Positions 53,326-62,644 of a stretch of DNA of 64,000 nucleotides are shown here, piece after piece (the first letter of the stretch is position 1; the number at the start of each line of letters is the position of its first letter). Source of the DNA: Heyndrickxia oleronia. Its GTDB lineage: Bacteria; Bacillota; Bacilli; Bacillales; Bacillaceae_C. The DNA lies in contig NZ_CP065424.1 in the NCBI RefSeq assembly GCF_017809215.1, positions 4,874,501 to 4,938,500 of the forward strand. The letters are read 5' to 3'. The translations under genes were made by a program, and so were the position numbers. The notes beneath the pieces were generated by a model that was given only the letters and a program-made list of their open reading frames with translations, did no database searches and was not told where the DNA came from.

Positions 53326-53363
53326 CTTACCAATGTATAAAATACTCTATATTGTTACTATAT

Positions 53364-54236
53364 TTATTTAACCCATCCAAGGATCATTTCGCGAATTAAT
53401 TTGCTTGCTGTGTTGGCCGTTTGTTCAGATGGATCATAGATTGGAGCTACTTCTACTAAATCACCACCTACTACCTTTACTTTCGAACGAGCGATTTCAT
53501 GTATGGAGGCTAATAGTTCTTTAGAAGTAATACCACCGCAATCAACCGTACCAGTCCCTGGTGCATGTGCAGGATCAAGAACATCAATATCAATAGTTAC
53601 ATAAACCGGACGTCCTGCTAATAAAGGTAGAACCTTTCTTAATGGTTCAAGTACTTCAAATTTTGAAATATGCATTCCATTTTCTTTTGCCCATTCGAAT
53701 TCTTCTTTCATTCCTGAACGAATACCAAATGAATAAACATTTCCAGGACCTATTAATTCTGCAGCTTTACGAATAGGTGTAGAATGTGACAATGGTTCCC
53801 CTTCATATTCCGAGCGTAAATCCGTATGAGCATCCATATGGATAATCGCTAGATCAGGGTATTTTTTATACATTGCCTTAATAACAGGCCATGAAACTAG
53901 GTGTTCTCCACCCATTCCAAGTGGAAATTTATTATCCTTTAATAGGCCATCAATATATTCCTCAATTAATTCAATACTGCGTTGTGGATTCCCGAAGGGT
54001 AATGGAATATCTCCTGCATCAAAGTATTTTACCTCTTCTAATTCACGATCCAAATATGGACTATATTCTTCTAATCCTATAGATACCTCTCTAATCCTTC
54101 CAGGACCGAAGCGTGAGCCTGGTCGATAGCTTACCGTCCAATCCATCGGCATTCCATAAATGACCGCTTGACTATCCTCATAATGAGGATGACTTTTAAT
54201 GAATACATTTCCTGAGTAGGCTTCATCAAATCTCAT
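53364..54236 (-). CDS. speB: Agmatinase
   Basis: Hydrolyses agmatine to putrescine and urea. The 290-residue ureohydrolase has the binuclear Mn ligands in GGEHLVSWP, IIHMDAHTDLR and TIDIDVLDPAHAPGTGT. Length equals B. subtilis SpeB. AAGGGGG precedes the ATG. It lies 55 bp downstream of speE, giving a putrescine/spermidine operon whose agmatine would come from arginine decarboxylase (SpeA) encoded elsewhere. Confidence 0.95.
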   Translation of the reverse strand: MRFDEAYSGNVFIKSHPHYEDSQAVIYGMPMDWTVSYRPGSRFGPGRIREVSIGLEEYSPYLDRELEEVKYFDAGDIPLPFGNPQRSIELIEEYIDGLLKDNKFPLGMGGEHLVSWPVIKAMYKKYPDLAIIHMDAHTDLRSEYEGEPLSHSTPIRKAAELIGPGNVYSFGIRSGMKEEFEWAKENGMHISKFEVLEPLRKVLPLLAGRPVYVTIDIDVLDPAHAPGTGTVDCGGITSKELLASIHEIARSKVKVVGGDLVEVAPIYDPSEQTANTASKLIREMILGWVK

Positions 54237-54291
54237 TTGGTGATCCCCCTTCTATAAAAGGATATCCTCTGATATCTACTGTTTAAAATAA

Positions 54292-55122
54292 TTATTCTGT
54301 TAAATCCTTTACGAATTTAGGCAATACGAATGCCGCTTTATGAAGCTCTTTCGTATAATATTTCGTGTTAATATCATGAAAACGGTCTTCACTTACTTCA
54401 AGTGGATCATATTTTTTAGAACCTACAGTAAATGTCCACATTCCACTTGGATACGTCGGTACATTAGCAATATAAAGTCTAGTAATCGGGAAAATTTCCT
54501 TTACATCTTTTTGTACCTCACGAATGAGATCAGCTTTGAACCAAGGATTGTCCGTTTGAGCAACGAAAAGTCCATCTTCTTTTAATGCTTTAGAAATTCC
54601 AGCATAGAAGCCTTTTGTAAATAGGTTAACCGCTGGACCTACAGGTTCAGTTGAATCTACCATAATGACATCATACTCATTTTCACTATTTGCAATATGC
54701 ATAAAACCATCGTCAACCTGTACATCTACACGTGGATTTTCTAATTCACCAGCAATTTCTGGTAGAAACTTTTTAGAATACTCAATTACCTTTCCATCGA
54801 TATCCACAAGAGTTGCCTTCTTCACACTTGGATGTTTTAAAATTTCACGAATAACTCCGCCATCACCACCACCAACAACAAGAACATTTTCTGGATTTGG
54901 GTGTGTAAATAAAGGGACATGGGCTACCATCTCATGATAGACAAACTCGTCCTTTTGAGTAGTCATGACCATATCATCCAAGAGTAACATATTGCCCCAT
55001 TCCTCAGTTTCAACCATGTCTAATTTTTGAAACTCGGTTTGTTCTGTATGTAAAGTTTGTTTTATCTCCATTGTAATTCCAAAATGCTCTGTTTGTTTCT
55101 CTGTAAACCATAAACCACCCAT
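54292..55122 (-). CDS. speE: Spermidine synthase
   Basis: Transfers an aminopropyl group from decarboxylated SAM to putrescine. The 276-residue protein has the nucleotide-binding VLVVGGGDGGVIREILKH, the catalytic Asp region VIMVDSTEPVGP and the polyamine-site QTDNPWF. Length equals B. subtilis SpeE. Divergent from pbpG across a 300-bp region. Confidence 0.96.
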   Translation of the reverse strand: MGGLWFTEKQTEHFGITMEIKQTLHTEQTEFQKLDMVETEEWGNMLLLDDMVMTTQKDEFVYHEMVAHVPLFTHPNPENVLVVGGGDGGVIREILKHPSVKKATLVDIDGKVIEYSKKFLPEIAGELENPRVDVQVDDGFMHIANSENEYDVIMVDSTEPVGPAVNLFTKGFYAGISKALKEDGLFVAQTDNPWFKADLIREVQKDVKEIFPITRLYIANVPTYPSGMWTFTVGSKKYDPLEVSEDRFHDINTKYYTKELHKAAFVLPKFVKDLTE

Positions 55123-55420
55123 CGTAAACTTCCTTTCCGTTTCATAGTTTTTGTCTTCCTATAGATGCTTCTACATCCATTTTTCCCTAAGACATTAAAT
55201 ACAAACATGAGAAAAAGTATAAAGAATTCTAGTCAAATTGCAAGAAAAATTTTTACTTGTTTTCTAAGAAATTTGTCACCTTATGTTTAAAAAAGGCTCT
55301 GTTTTTTCATACTGATAGAATATACATTTTATAAACATAAGACCTATGTTTTATTTGCAAAATAAATCTAGCACTGCCACCCACGCATATAAGATAAATG
55401 AGGTGATCATCATAGAAACA

Positions 55421-57478
55421 ATGCCAAGTCCCAAAATAAAAAAAACGAAGCGATATTTTAGGCTATCCTTATTAGCCTTTTTAATCGTTCTTACTATATT
55501 CATTATTTTTATTGCTGGAATACTCATTTACGCAAAAATTTTAGGTCCACCGCCTCTATCTGTACCACAATCATCATTATACTATTCCAGCGATGGAAAG
55601 ATTATTGGAGAGAGTAATAATGGTGAAAAACGATATTGGGTTAATATCGATGATATTTCTACGGATCTAATTCATGCGACCATATCGATTGAAGATCAAA
55701 ATTTCTATGGTCACCACGGGTTTGATGTAAAGCGCATTGGTGGGGCAATTATCGCAGATATTAAAGCAATGGATAAGGTACAGGGAGCCAGCACCATATC
55801 ACAGCAATATGCAAGAAATCTTTTTTTAACATTAGATAAAACTTGGAAAAGAAAGCTCTCAGAAGCATTTTTTACAATAAGACTTGAGATGAATTATGAT
55901 AAAAACCAGATCTTAGAAGGGTATTTAAATACTATTAATTATGGCAATCAAGCGTACGGGATTGAAGCCGCAAGTCAATTTTATTTTGGAAAAAGTGCAA
56001 AAGACCTAAGTCTTGGAGAAGCATCTATTTTAGCCGGAATTCCAAAGGGGCCAAGTATCTATTCACCCATTACTAATTTTGATAGAGCAAAAACAAGGCA
56101 AAAAATCATTCTTCAAGCAATGGTTAAAAATAAATATATAACACAAAAAGAAGCAAATCTCGCTGAAAAGGAGAAACTCGCCATTGTAGGGGAACATTCA
56201 TATCAAACTGCTACAATCGCTCCCTATTTTCAAGATACAGTTAGAAGTCTCCTAAAATCTAAGCTAAATATCGATGATCGCATCATTGATTTAGGAGGGT
56301 TACATGTATATACAACATTAAATACGAATCAACAGAAAATTGCAGAAGAAGTAGTAGAGGAAACCATTTCGGAGAATTCCAATATTCAAATTGGATTTGC
56401 TGCAATGGATCCTGAAACAGGATTTGTTTCCGCCCTTGTTGGTGGGAGAGACTATAATAAGAGTCAATATAATCGAGCTGTTCAAGCACTACGCCAACCA
56501 GGATCAACGATAAAGCCGCTATTATACTATGCAGCGTTAGAAAAGGGATTTACTCCAACCACAATGATGAAGAGTGAACCTACCACTTTTCGTTTTGATG
56601 ATGGCCGATCAGAATATACCCCACATAATTTTAATAGCAAATATGCAAATGGTGATATTTCAATGGCACAAGCACTCGCACTTTCAGATAATGTCTTTGC
56701 TGTAAAAACTCATCTCTTTCTTGGGCAACAAACTTTAATTGATACAGCAAAGCAATTTGGAATTCATTCAAAAATGGCCAAGGTTCCTTCCCTTGCACTT
56801 GGCACTTCGGGCGTACGTGTCATTGATATGGTCAATGCATATAGCCTATTAGCTAACGGCGGAAATCAAGTAGAGCCTGTCTTTATTACTAAAGTGGAGG
56901 ATTATCAAGGAAATATTCTCTACCAATATGAACCGAAAAAAGAGCAGGTACTAGATCCGAAATTAACCTTTGTTTTGGACCAAATGATGACAGGAATGTT
57001 TGATAAAAAATTAAATGGTTATTCCTCTGTAACCGGCGCAACGATTGCTAACCAAATGACTAGGCTATATGCTGGAAAATCAGGTTCAACTAATTCCGAC
57101 AGTTGGATGATCGGATTCACACCTCAACTGACAGCTGGAGTATGGACCGGATATGATGAAGGAAAGACTATCACATTAACAGCTGATAAATTATATGCAA
57201 AAAATATTTGGATACGCTTTATGGAACGTTCACTCGAACATCAACCCATTAAAACCTTTAAAAAACCAAAGGGAGTCGTTTCTGTTCCTATAGACCCAGA
57301 AAGCGGTAAAATAGCAACAGCTGATTGCCCTGTTTCACGATTAACATATTTTGTTGCTGGCACAGAGCCAACCGATTACTGTGATACACACATTGGCAAC
57401 TCCCCCCATCCACATAAACATAAAAAGTCAAAAAAGGAGGATAAACCATGGTTTAACAAACTTTTCCGCCTATTTTAG
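55421..57478 (+). CDS. pbpG: Penicillin-binding protein 2D (class A), PbpG
   Basis: Bifunctional peptidoglycan synthase of about 685 residues. It has a cytoplasmic basic tail and one membrane helix (about 16-43), a GT51 glycosyltransferase domain (SIEDQNFYGHHGFD; GASTISQQYARNLF; EGYLNTINYG) and a transpeptidase domain with SxxK serine in PGSTIKPLL, SDN in LSDNVFA, and KSG in YAGKSGSTN. It follows B. subtilis PbpG (YwhE), a sigma-F-controlled spore PBP. I chose ATG 55421 by homology; GAGGTG lies 15 bases upstream, so a nearer non-ATG start is possible. The tail is His/Lys-rich (HPHKHKKSKK). Confidence 0.92.
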   Translation: MPSPKIKKTKRYFRLSLLAFLIVLTIFIIFIAGILIYAKILGPPPLSVPQSSLYYSSDGKIIGESNNGEKRYWVNIDDISTDLIHATISIEDQNFYGHHGFDVKRIGGAIIADIKAMDKVQGASTISQQYARNLFLTLDKTWKRKLSEAFFTIRLEMNYDKNQILEGYLNTINYGNQAYGIEAASQFYFGKSAKDLSLGEASILAGIPKGPSIYSPITNFDRAKTRQKIILQAMVKNKYITQKEANLAEKEKLAIVGEHSYQTATIAPYFQDTVRSLLKSKLNIDDRIIDLGGLHVYTTLNTNQQKIAEEVVEETISENSNIQIGFAAMDPETGFVSALVGGRDYNKSQYNRAVQALRQPGSTIKPLLYYAALEKGFTPTTMMKSEPTTFRFDDGRSEYTPHNFNSKYANGDISMAQALALSDNVFAVKTHLFLGQQTLIDTAKQFGIHSKMAKVPSLALGTSGVRVIDMVNAYSLLANGGNQVEPVFITKVEDYQGNILYQYEPKKEQVLDPKLTFVLDQMMTGMFDKKLNGYSSVTGATIANQMTRLYAGKSGSTNSDSWMIGFTPQLTAGVWTGYDEGKTITLTADKLYAKNIWIRFMERSLEHQPIKTFKKPKGVVSVPIDPESGKIATADCPVSRLTYFVAGTEPTDYCDTHIGNSPHPHKHKKSKKEDKPWFNKLFRLF

Positions 57479-57521
57479 GAAGAGTGAAAGTGTAAATGAA
57501 GGAAAATATACTGATACATGG

Positions 57522-57552
57522 AAAAACTCGGGGTGTGCGTCCCCGAGTTTTT
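57522..57552 (+). terminator. Intrinsic terminator of pbpG
   Basis: AAAAACTCGGGG (57522-57533) and CCCCGAGTTTTT (57541-57552) form a perfect 12-bp stem with a TGTGCGT loop. Confidence 0.88.
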
Positions 57553-57671
57553 CGTGTCCTAGTTTGTAATTGCAAACCATCAATTTAAGTTTACTTATTT
57601 TCTTAAAAATCAGCAAGTGACTGTGGATAAATTCAAACAACTGTCACTTTTTGTTCACATTTATCTTTAAC

Positions 57672-57868
57672 AAAGGCTGTTTTCGTATCATTAAAGTTGC
57701 TTTTGTAAAAGCCCCACAACCGGCTTTTACTCCCAATAAAGGATTCTAGCGGTTCTTATGGAGATTGCAGCTCTTTTCTCAATAAAATGAAACGTGTAGC
57801 GATCACTGTTGATATTTATTAGTTATAACTCTTCTTAAATAGCAAACCATGTTTGAGAAAAGAGCCTT
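57672..57868 (-). repeat. MITE-like dispersed repeat, full copy, inverted
   Basis: About 197 bp. Ends are AAAGGCTGTTTTCG and (reverse complement of the other end) AAGGCTCTTTTCTC. Read on the minus strand it aligns with 49984-50183 through most of its length, including GCTGCAATCTCCATAAGAA and GGCTTTTAC. The rest of the 421-bp gap 57479-57899 holds the pbpG terminator and one isolated DnaA-type box (TGTGGATAA, 57621-57629). Confidence 0.75.
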
Positions 57869-57899
57869 AACAAGGCATCACGTTGGATCCTACTCTTCT

Positions 57900-58412
57900 T
57901 TACTCAACATGTAGGCCTTGCTTCAACTCATCACTTGAAAGATTCCACATCTCCTCATTATGGTCTTTTAAAAATTTCTCCAATACTTTTTTCGAATTTT
58001 CATCCATATGTTCGACAATAATATGACGTTTTAGCGATTTATCCAAACGATTGACATGCTCTGGCAATGATTTGTAGCCCCTACGTGCTTCCTTATTGAC
58101 AGTCATTTCACACGCTGTAACCCCAGCATAATAGGGGCCCTCTACCTTCCGATCAATCGTCACCCATACCAACCAATATGGCTTCGCTCCCTCTGGAACC
58201 TCATCACGATTGGGCAAAAACTTTACCCTCTTTTCTACGGAGCTTCTTGCATGCATTGCACCAATGTCAACAAATGCTTCCCCTTCTTCTACATCAATAA
58301 ATACTGGTGAAACATTTTCTAGACTTAATGAGCCAATTCCAAACCCTCTATGTCCATCAGTAGGGTCATTTTTAATAATATTAAATTCTACCTTCTTTTT
58401 TCCTTGTTCCAT
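57900..58412 (-). CDS. ywhD: YwhD family protein
   Basis: Conserved Bacillus protein, 170 residues, function unknown. Recognised by MEQGKKKVEFNIIKNDPTDG, GFGIGSLSLENVSPVFID and the order pbpG-ywhD-ywhC. No membrane helix, no nucleotide-binding motif. The ATG at 58410-58412 lies 7 bases after AGGAGGT; a longer frame would overlap ywhC. It is 11 bp downstream of ywhC, so likely co-transcribed. Confidence 0.85.
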   Translation of the reverse strand: MEQGKKKVEFNIIKNDPTDGHRGFGIGSLSLENVSPVFIDVEEGEAFVDIGAMHARSSVEKRVKFLPNRDEVPEGAKPYWLVWVTIDRKVEGPYYAGVTACEMTVNKEARRGYKSLPEHVNRLDKSLKRHIIVEHMDENSKKVLEKFLKDHNEEMWNLSSDELKQGLHVE

Positions 58413-58423
58413 TGTAAGACCTC

Positions 58424-59098
58424 CTACATAAACATCGAAAATATCGATTGAAAGCACCTAATAAAGAATGTACTAACAGCCTGCATGATCGGATAAATTG
58501 TATATCTATCTAATGGAGTCACTAAAATAATTAAAAAAACTAAAATACTATATTGTTCATATTGTGTTAGCTTTGCCCTCATCGACGGACTTACTAAATC
58601 TTCTACAATTCGATACCCATCAAGCGGTGGTAGCGGAAATAAATTAAAAACAAAAAGCATCATATTTAGTTGGATAAATACATTTAAAAAATCTATGATG
58701 AAATTAGAAGTCGTCGTCCAAGAACCCGAAGAAATGATAAAATAAAAAATCCCATATCCGATAAAGGCCATTAGCAAATTGCTTACAGGACCCATGAGTG
58801 AAACTAAAACTCCTGCTGCCCTTGGGTTTTTAAAATGACGGCGATTCACTGGTACCGGACGTGCCCAACCAAATCCAGCAATTAATATAAGAATTGTACC
58901 CAATGGATCGAGATGTTGAATCGGATTTAGCGTCAAACGACCTTGATCTTTTGCTGTAGGGTCTCCAAATTTATAAGCAGTATATGCATGGGCAAACTCA
59001 TGAACAGTAAATGCGATTAATAAAGTAATTACCACAAATGGAAGTTGTTCAATTGGATATCTTAATATTCCAGATAAAAAATTTGATAACTGATCCAC
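58424..59098 (-). CDS. ywhC: Site-2-protease-like membrane metalloprotease YwhC (M50)
   Basis: Membrane-embedded zinc protease of 224 residues. The zinc motif HEFAH is in FTVHEFAHAYTAYKFGD, and the third ligand Asp in PLPPLDGYRIVEDL. Several membrane helices surround these. It belongs to the compact S2P group without PDZ domain. Targets are unknown; in sporulating Bacillus the related SpoIVFB is a separate protein. Confidence 0.88.
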   Translation of the reverse strand: MDQLSNFLSGILRYPIEQLPFVVITLLIAFTVHEFAHAYTAYKFGDPTAKDQGRLTLNPIQHLDPLGTILILIAGFGWARPVPVNRRHFKNPRAAGVLVSLMGPVSNLLMAFIGYGIFYFIISSGSWTTTSNFIIDFLNVFIQLNMMLFVFNLFPLPPLDGYRIVEDLVSPSMRAKLTQYEQYSILVFLIILVTPLDRYTIYPIMQAVSTFFIRCFQSIFSMFM

Positions 59099-59361
59099 AA
59101 CCTATCCCCTTTTTAAAATATTTTATTATGTTCTTGTTAAACTTTATTTCTAGCAATAACATTCTTACTTCCATATTCACCAATTTAAAATCCTAGCGAA
59201 AAAAACCACTTTTTATAAGTATACAACAACATCGGATGAATTTCTTTTTTCCAGTTTAAAAAGGACGTCAATCACCATTATTCCCTTGCTTCCTTCTGCA
59301 TAAAACCATACACTTTTATTATAGTGATTATTATTATATCTACATAAAGGAGATAGAAAAG

Positions 59362-59547
59362 ATGCCATATATTACAGTAAAGATGTTAGAAGGACGTACT
59401 GAAGAGCAGAAAAAAGCACTTGTAGAAAAAGTGACCGAGGCTGTAAGTGAAACTGCTGGAGCACCTAAAGAAAACATTGTTGTTTTTATTGAAGAAATGA
59501 CAAAAAATCATTATGCTGTCGGTGGAAAACGACTTAGTGAAAAATAA
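59362..59547 (+). CDS. ywhB: 4-oxalocrotonate tautomerase family protein
   Basis: Small tautomerase, 61 residues, that forms hexamers with catalytic Pro as the first residue after Met removal (MPYITVKMLEGRTEEQK). A conserved arginine is at position 12. Equivalent to B. subtilis YwhB. AAAGGAGAT precedes the ATG. Physiological substrate unknown. Confidence 0.92.
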   Translation: MPYITVKMLEGRTEEQKKALVEKVTEAVSETAGAPKENIVVFIEEMTKNHYAVGGKRLSEK

Positions 59548-59584
59548 TTCGATCACAGGACATAGTAACAACAGTTTAACTTAT

Positions 59585-59628
59585 AAAAAATCGCTACGCC
59601 TCATTGATGGGGCTTAGCGATTTTTTTT
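59585..59628. terminator. Bidirectional terminator overlapping the 3' end of ywgA
   Basis: AAAAAATCGCTA pairs with TAGCGATTTTTT, with an inner GCC/GGC stem. It serves ywhB on the plus strand; on the minus strand the stem includes the last nine ywgA codons and its stop. Confidence 0.8.
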
Positions 59629-60113
59629 AGTGAGTCAATATATTGATATGCTTGGTCAATTTCATCTTCAGTATAATTTTGTTTAGCCTTTACTTTATGA
59701 ATCTTTTCAATAACCTCTGTGCGTGAAAGATTATCAAAATAGAGTACAGTTGATACCAATTCTAAGAAACGAGCATTTTGGTCATTCATATTTTCTAAGC
59801 ACTCATCCAAATAGGGCATCTTCGTTTCATACATACTTAAAAACTCTCTTCCACTATCACTGATGGAATAACGGTATTGAAAATAGCCGCCCTTTTTTTC
59901 CTTAGTTTCTTCTATAAAACCTAAATTCGAAAGTTCTTCCACTCTTAATGTCAATTCTTCTGAATATGGCCCATAGAAGTGAAACTGGAATTTCTCTTGA
60001 AATGGAAAATCTAATTTTTTCGCGATATAAATCATTTTTTGCAGCTTTTTTCGTCCAATGATTTCTCCTGAAGCAGCAAGTGCCCCCATTAATCTAACAT
60101 GATCATTTAACAA
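59601..60113 (-). CDS. ywgA: YwgA family protein
   Basis: Conserved Bacillus protein, 170 residues, function unknown. The start has LMGALAASGEIIGRKKLQKMIYI, an arrangement like winged-helix or SocA-type antitoxin-like proteins (KLQK motif), but I would not assign function. Start is TTG behind GGAGATGAG. It follows ywfO after 41 bp and is probably co-transcribed with it. Confidence 0.82.
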   Translation of the reverse strand: MLNDHVRLMGALAASGEIIGRKKLQKMIYIAKKLDFPFQEKFQFHFYGPYSEELTLRVEELSNLGFIEETKEKKGGYFQYRYSISDSGREFLSMYETKMPYLDECLENMNDQNARFLELVSTVLYFDNLSRTEVIEKIHKVKAKQNYTEDEIDQAYQYIDSLKKIAKPHQ

Positions 60114-60154
60114 TGAAACTCATCTCCTGCTTTACTCAAACTAGAAATATTACA

Positions 60155-61456
60155 TCATAAACTTTCCAATATAGAACGAATCTTCTGCTTCATTTCACTG
60201 TTAGTCGTATCATCCTGAATGAGATCGGCTGGATAATATAACTTATGATCCGTTCTCCGTTTTCCCGAAATAGCATCAACAATATCAGATTCTCTCGATA
60301 ATTCTCGGATTTCTCCGCTCTTTTTTAATAAATGAATAGGTAATCTTTCTTCCTCTTCACCTGGGCGATAGAAGTCATATGGTAGATCTGAGGACGAGTC
60401 AACGACTAAATAATAATTAGGATCAATTCCTACTTGTTTAAAAAGAGTTTCTAATTGGCTATGTACTTTAAACTGTTTTGCCGGATCAAAGTCAACATAT
60501 TTGAATAGGCTTCTATTCACAAATCTCGTACATAAATCACTTAGAATCTTGTCTTCTTCTTCCTGCCACATTTGAAAATAATATAATATAATATGTTCAT
60601 CCAATTTTAAATAGTCTTCTAATGTTAATTCATCCTCAAAAAGGGAATAAAAGTGGATTGGATGATGTTTGAATGAATAATATTCATCATGAAGCTCTTT
60701 TGCTCGGTGGAGGATTTTCGTTAGGATTACCTCCGCACTTCTTGTAACTGGGTGAAAATAAACCTGCCAATACATTTGATAGCGGCTCAAGATATAATCC
60801 TCAACTGCATGCATGCCACTATATTTAAATACCACCTGGTCTTCCTTCGGTCTCATAACGCGCAGCAATCTTTCCATATCAAAATTACCATAACTTACTC
60901 CGGTAAAGTAAGCATCTCTAAGTAAATAATCCATACGATCTGCATCCAATTGACTGGATATCAAACTCACAATCAACTTATTTTCATATGTTTTCGCAAT
61001 TACTTCAGCTACCTTTGTTGGAAAATCTGCATTCACCTTACTTAAAATGGCATTTACTTCCGTATCCCCAACAATAATATCCTGTGTGAACTCTTCATGA
61101 TCCAGATGAAATACCTTTTCAAAAGAGTGTGAGAATGGACCATGTCCTAAGTCATGCAAAAGGGCTGCACATAGGGTAAGAAGGCGATCTTCTGGGTCCC
61201 ATTCAGGTCTTCCGTCAAAAACATCGTCAATAATTCTTCTAATAATTTCATATACACCTAGGGAATGATTAAAGCGACTATGTTCCGCTCCATGGAAAGT
61301 AAAGTAAGTTGTTCCAAGCTGGCGTATTCGACGCAGGCGTTGAAATTCTTTTGTAGCTATCAAATCCCATATTACCTTATCCCGTACATGGACATAACGG
61401 TGAACAGGATCCTTAAACACCTTCTCTTCGGTTAACTTCTGTTTAGAATATTCCAT
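60155..61456 (-). CDS. ywfO: HD-domain phosphohydrolase YwfO
   Basis: Metal-dependent phosphohydrolase of the HD superfamily, 433 residues, same as B. subtilis YwfO. Metal-binding residues are in EHSRFNHSLGVY and ALLHDLGHGPFSHSFE, with a later LISSQLDADRMDYLLRDA. This pattern matches SAMHD1/dGTPase-like HD proteins, suggesting nucleotide triphosphohydrolase activity (inference). Divergent from rsfA. Confidence 0.9.
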   Translation of the reverse strand: MEYSKQKLTEEKVFKDPVHRYVHVRDKVIWDLIATKEFQRLRRIRQLGTTYFTFHGAEHSRFNHSLGVYEIIRRIIDDVFDGRPEWDPEDRLLTLCAALLHDLGHGPFSHSFEKVFHLDHEEFTQDIIVGDTEVNAILSKVNADFPTKVAEVIAKTYENKLIVSLISSQLDADRMDYLLRDAYFTGVSYGNFDMERLLRVMRPKEDQVVFKYSGMHAVEDYILSRYQMYWQVYFHPVTRSAEVILTKILHRAKELHDEYYSFKHHPIHFYSLFEDELTLEDYLKLDEHIILYYFQMWQEEEDKILSDLCTRFVNRSLFKYVDFDPAKQFKVHSQLETLFKQVGIDPNYYLVVDSSSDLPYDFYRPGEEEERLPIHLLKKSGEIRELSRESDIVDAISGKRRTDHKLYYPADLIQDDTTNSEMKQKIRSILESL

Positions 61457-61763
61457 GTCTAACCCTCTTCCTAGACTATCATAATTTTATTATACCCGAG
61501 TTATTCTTCAATAGGAAAGTGGCTCGGAATAAATACCCTAAAAATTGGCATTCCATCTTTTTGGCTAGTGACAAGCTGAAATAAATTGGTAAAGGTAAGG
61601 ATTATTTACCGTCTGTTTCAAAGTAATGTATGTAAATTCTTCTTATGGAAATTTGCGAAACTATTATAATTTTTATTTTTTACAATATTGGTATAAAAGT
61701 TGTTTCTTTTGTCCATCCTTTGATTAACGGGGAAAGTTAATTATGAAATGGGAGTTGAGAAGA

Positions 61764-62477
61764 ATGAAAGATCGCCAAGATGCTTGGACAGAAGAAAATG
61801 ATTTAATTTTAGCAGAAACAGTTTTACGGCATGTCCGTGAAGGCAGTACCCAATTAAATGCCTTTGAAGAGGTAGGAGACAGACTAAACAGAACATCTGC
61901 AGCCTGTGGTTTTCGCTGGAATGCTGTAGTGCGTCACGACTATGAGCAAGCATTACAATTAGCAAAGAAGCAGCGTAAACAAAGACAACGTTTACTCGGA
62001 AAAGACCAAGGTGGAAAGAAAAAGCTACTCTATCAGCCACCTACTCCAACCTTAGAAGAAGTTGGAGATACACCTTTGGAAACTATTAATCAGGAATTTG
62101 CAGAAGAAAAAGATGTAGTCAAAACGCCAATTACAGCTACTTCTACATCCATGAATAAAATCAACGAGGAATTAAATTTGCAGAAGGTTATAAGCTATTT
62201 ACAATACTTAAATAGCACACAGTTTCAATCAACCATTTTAAAAAGCGAGAATGCAAGATTAAAGCGAGAAAATTTAGATTTAAAACATCAAAACGAGGAT
62301 TTGCAAAATCGAATCCACGAGCTTGAAAAGAATTCTGTTACAATGCAGGAAGATTATGAAACCATGATGAAAATAATGAATAGAGCTAGAAAGCTTGTAC
62401 TATTTGAAGAAGATGAACCATCGAATTCAACCTTCAAAATGGATCGCAATGGAAATTTGGAGAAACTGGCGGAGTAA
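61764..62477 (+). CDS. rsfA: Prespore-specific regulator RsfA
   Basis: DNA-binding regulator that tunes sigma-F-dependent genes in the forespore. The product of about 237 residues has an N-terminal Myb/SANT-like domain (RQDAWTEENDLILAETVLRHV; CGFRWNAVVRHDYEQA) and a long coiled coil at about 150-205. I prefer the ATG at 61764 by homology; an ATG seven codons upstream (61743) is also usable. A GTATA motif at 61691-61695 could be a sigma-F -35, but the matching -10 is poor. Confidence 0.88.
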   Translation: MKDRQDAWTEENDLILAETVLRHVREGSTQLNAFEEVGDRLNRTSAACGFRWNAVVRHDYEQALQLAKKQRKQRQRLLGKDQGGKKKLLYQPPTPTLEEVGDTPLETINQEFAEEKDVVKTPITATSTSMNKINEELNLQKVISYLQYLNSTQFQSTILKSENARLKRENLDLKHQNEDLQNRIHELEKNSVTMQEDYETMMKIMNRARKLVLFEEDEPSNSTFKMDRNGNLEKLAE

Positions 62478-62592
62478 TTATAAAGCACATGCTCCTTGTT
62501 TAGCCAGCTATGAGAATCAAAAATGGGTAAGCTCCCCGATCTCACCAAAGAGACAGGAGCTGGATAAAGAAAGACCAACATATATAAAAAAG

Positions 62593-62628
62593 GTACACCC
62601 CGTTCTCAAAACATGTGACGGGGTGTAC
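62593..62628 (-). terminator. Intrinsic terminator of the ABC exporter gene
   Basis: GTACACCCCGT (62593-62603) and ACGGGGTGTAC (62618-62628) pair perfectly; the minus-strand product ends CTTTTTTATA. Confidence 0.85.
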
Positions 62629-62644
62629 TTGTTGCTATTAAGAA

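Noticed and set aside
55285..55320. AAAAAAGGCTCTGTTTTTTCAT upstream of pbpG (shown shortened: GGCTCTGTTTTTTC)
   Set aside because: Resembles the end of the MITE-like repeat for only about 15 bp, too short to call a copy.
57621..57629. Isolated DnaA-type box TGTGGATAA
   Set aside because: A single 9-mer is expected by chance in AT-rich DNA; no others lie nearby.
61691..61720. Sigma-F promoter of rsfA
   Set aside because: GTATA is present but the -10 region matches the consensus at too few positions to list as a feature.
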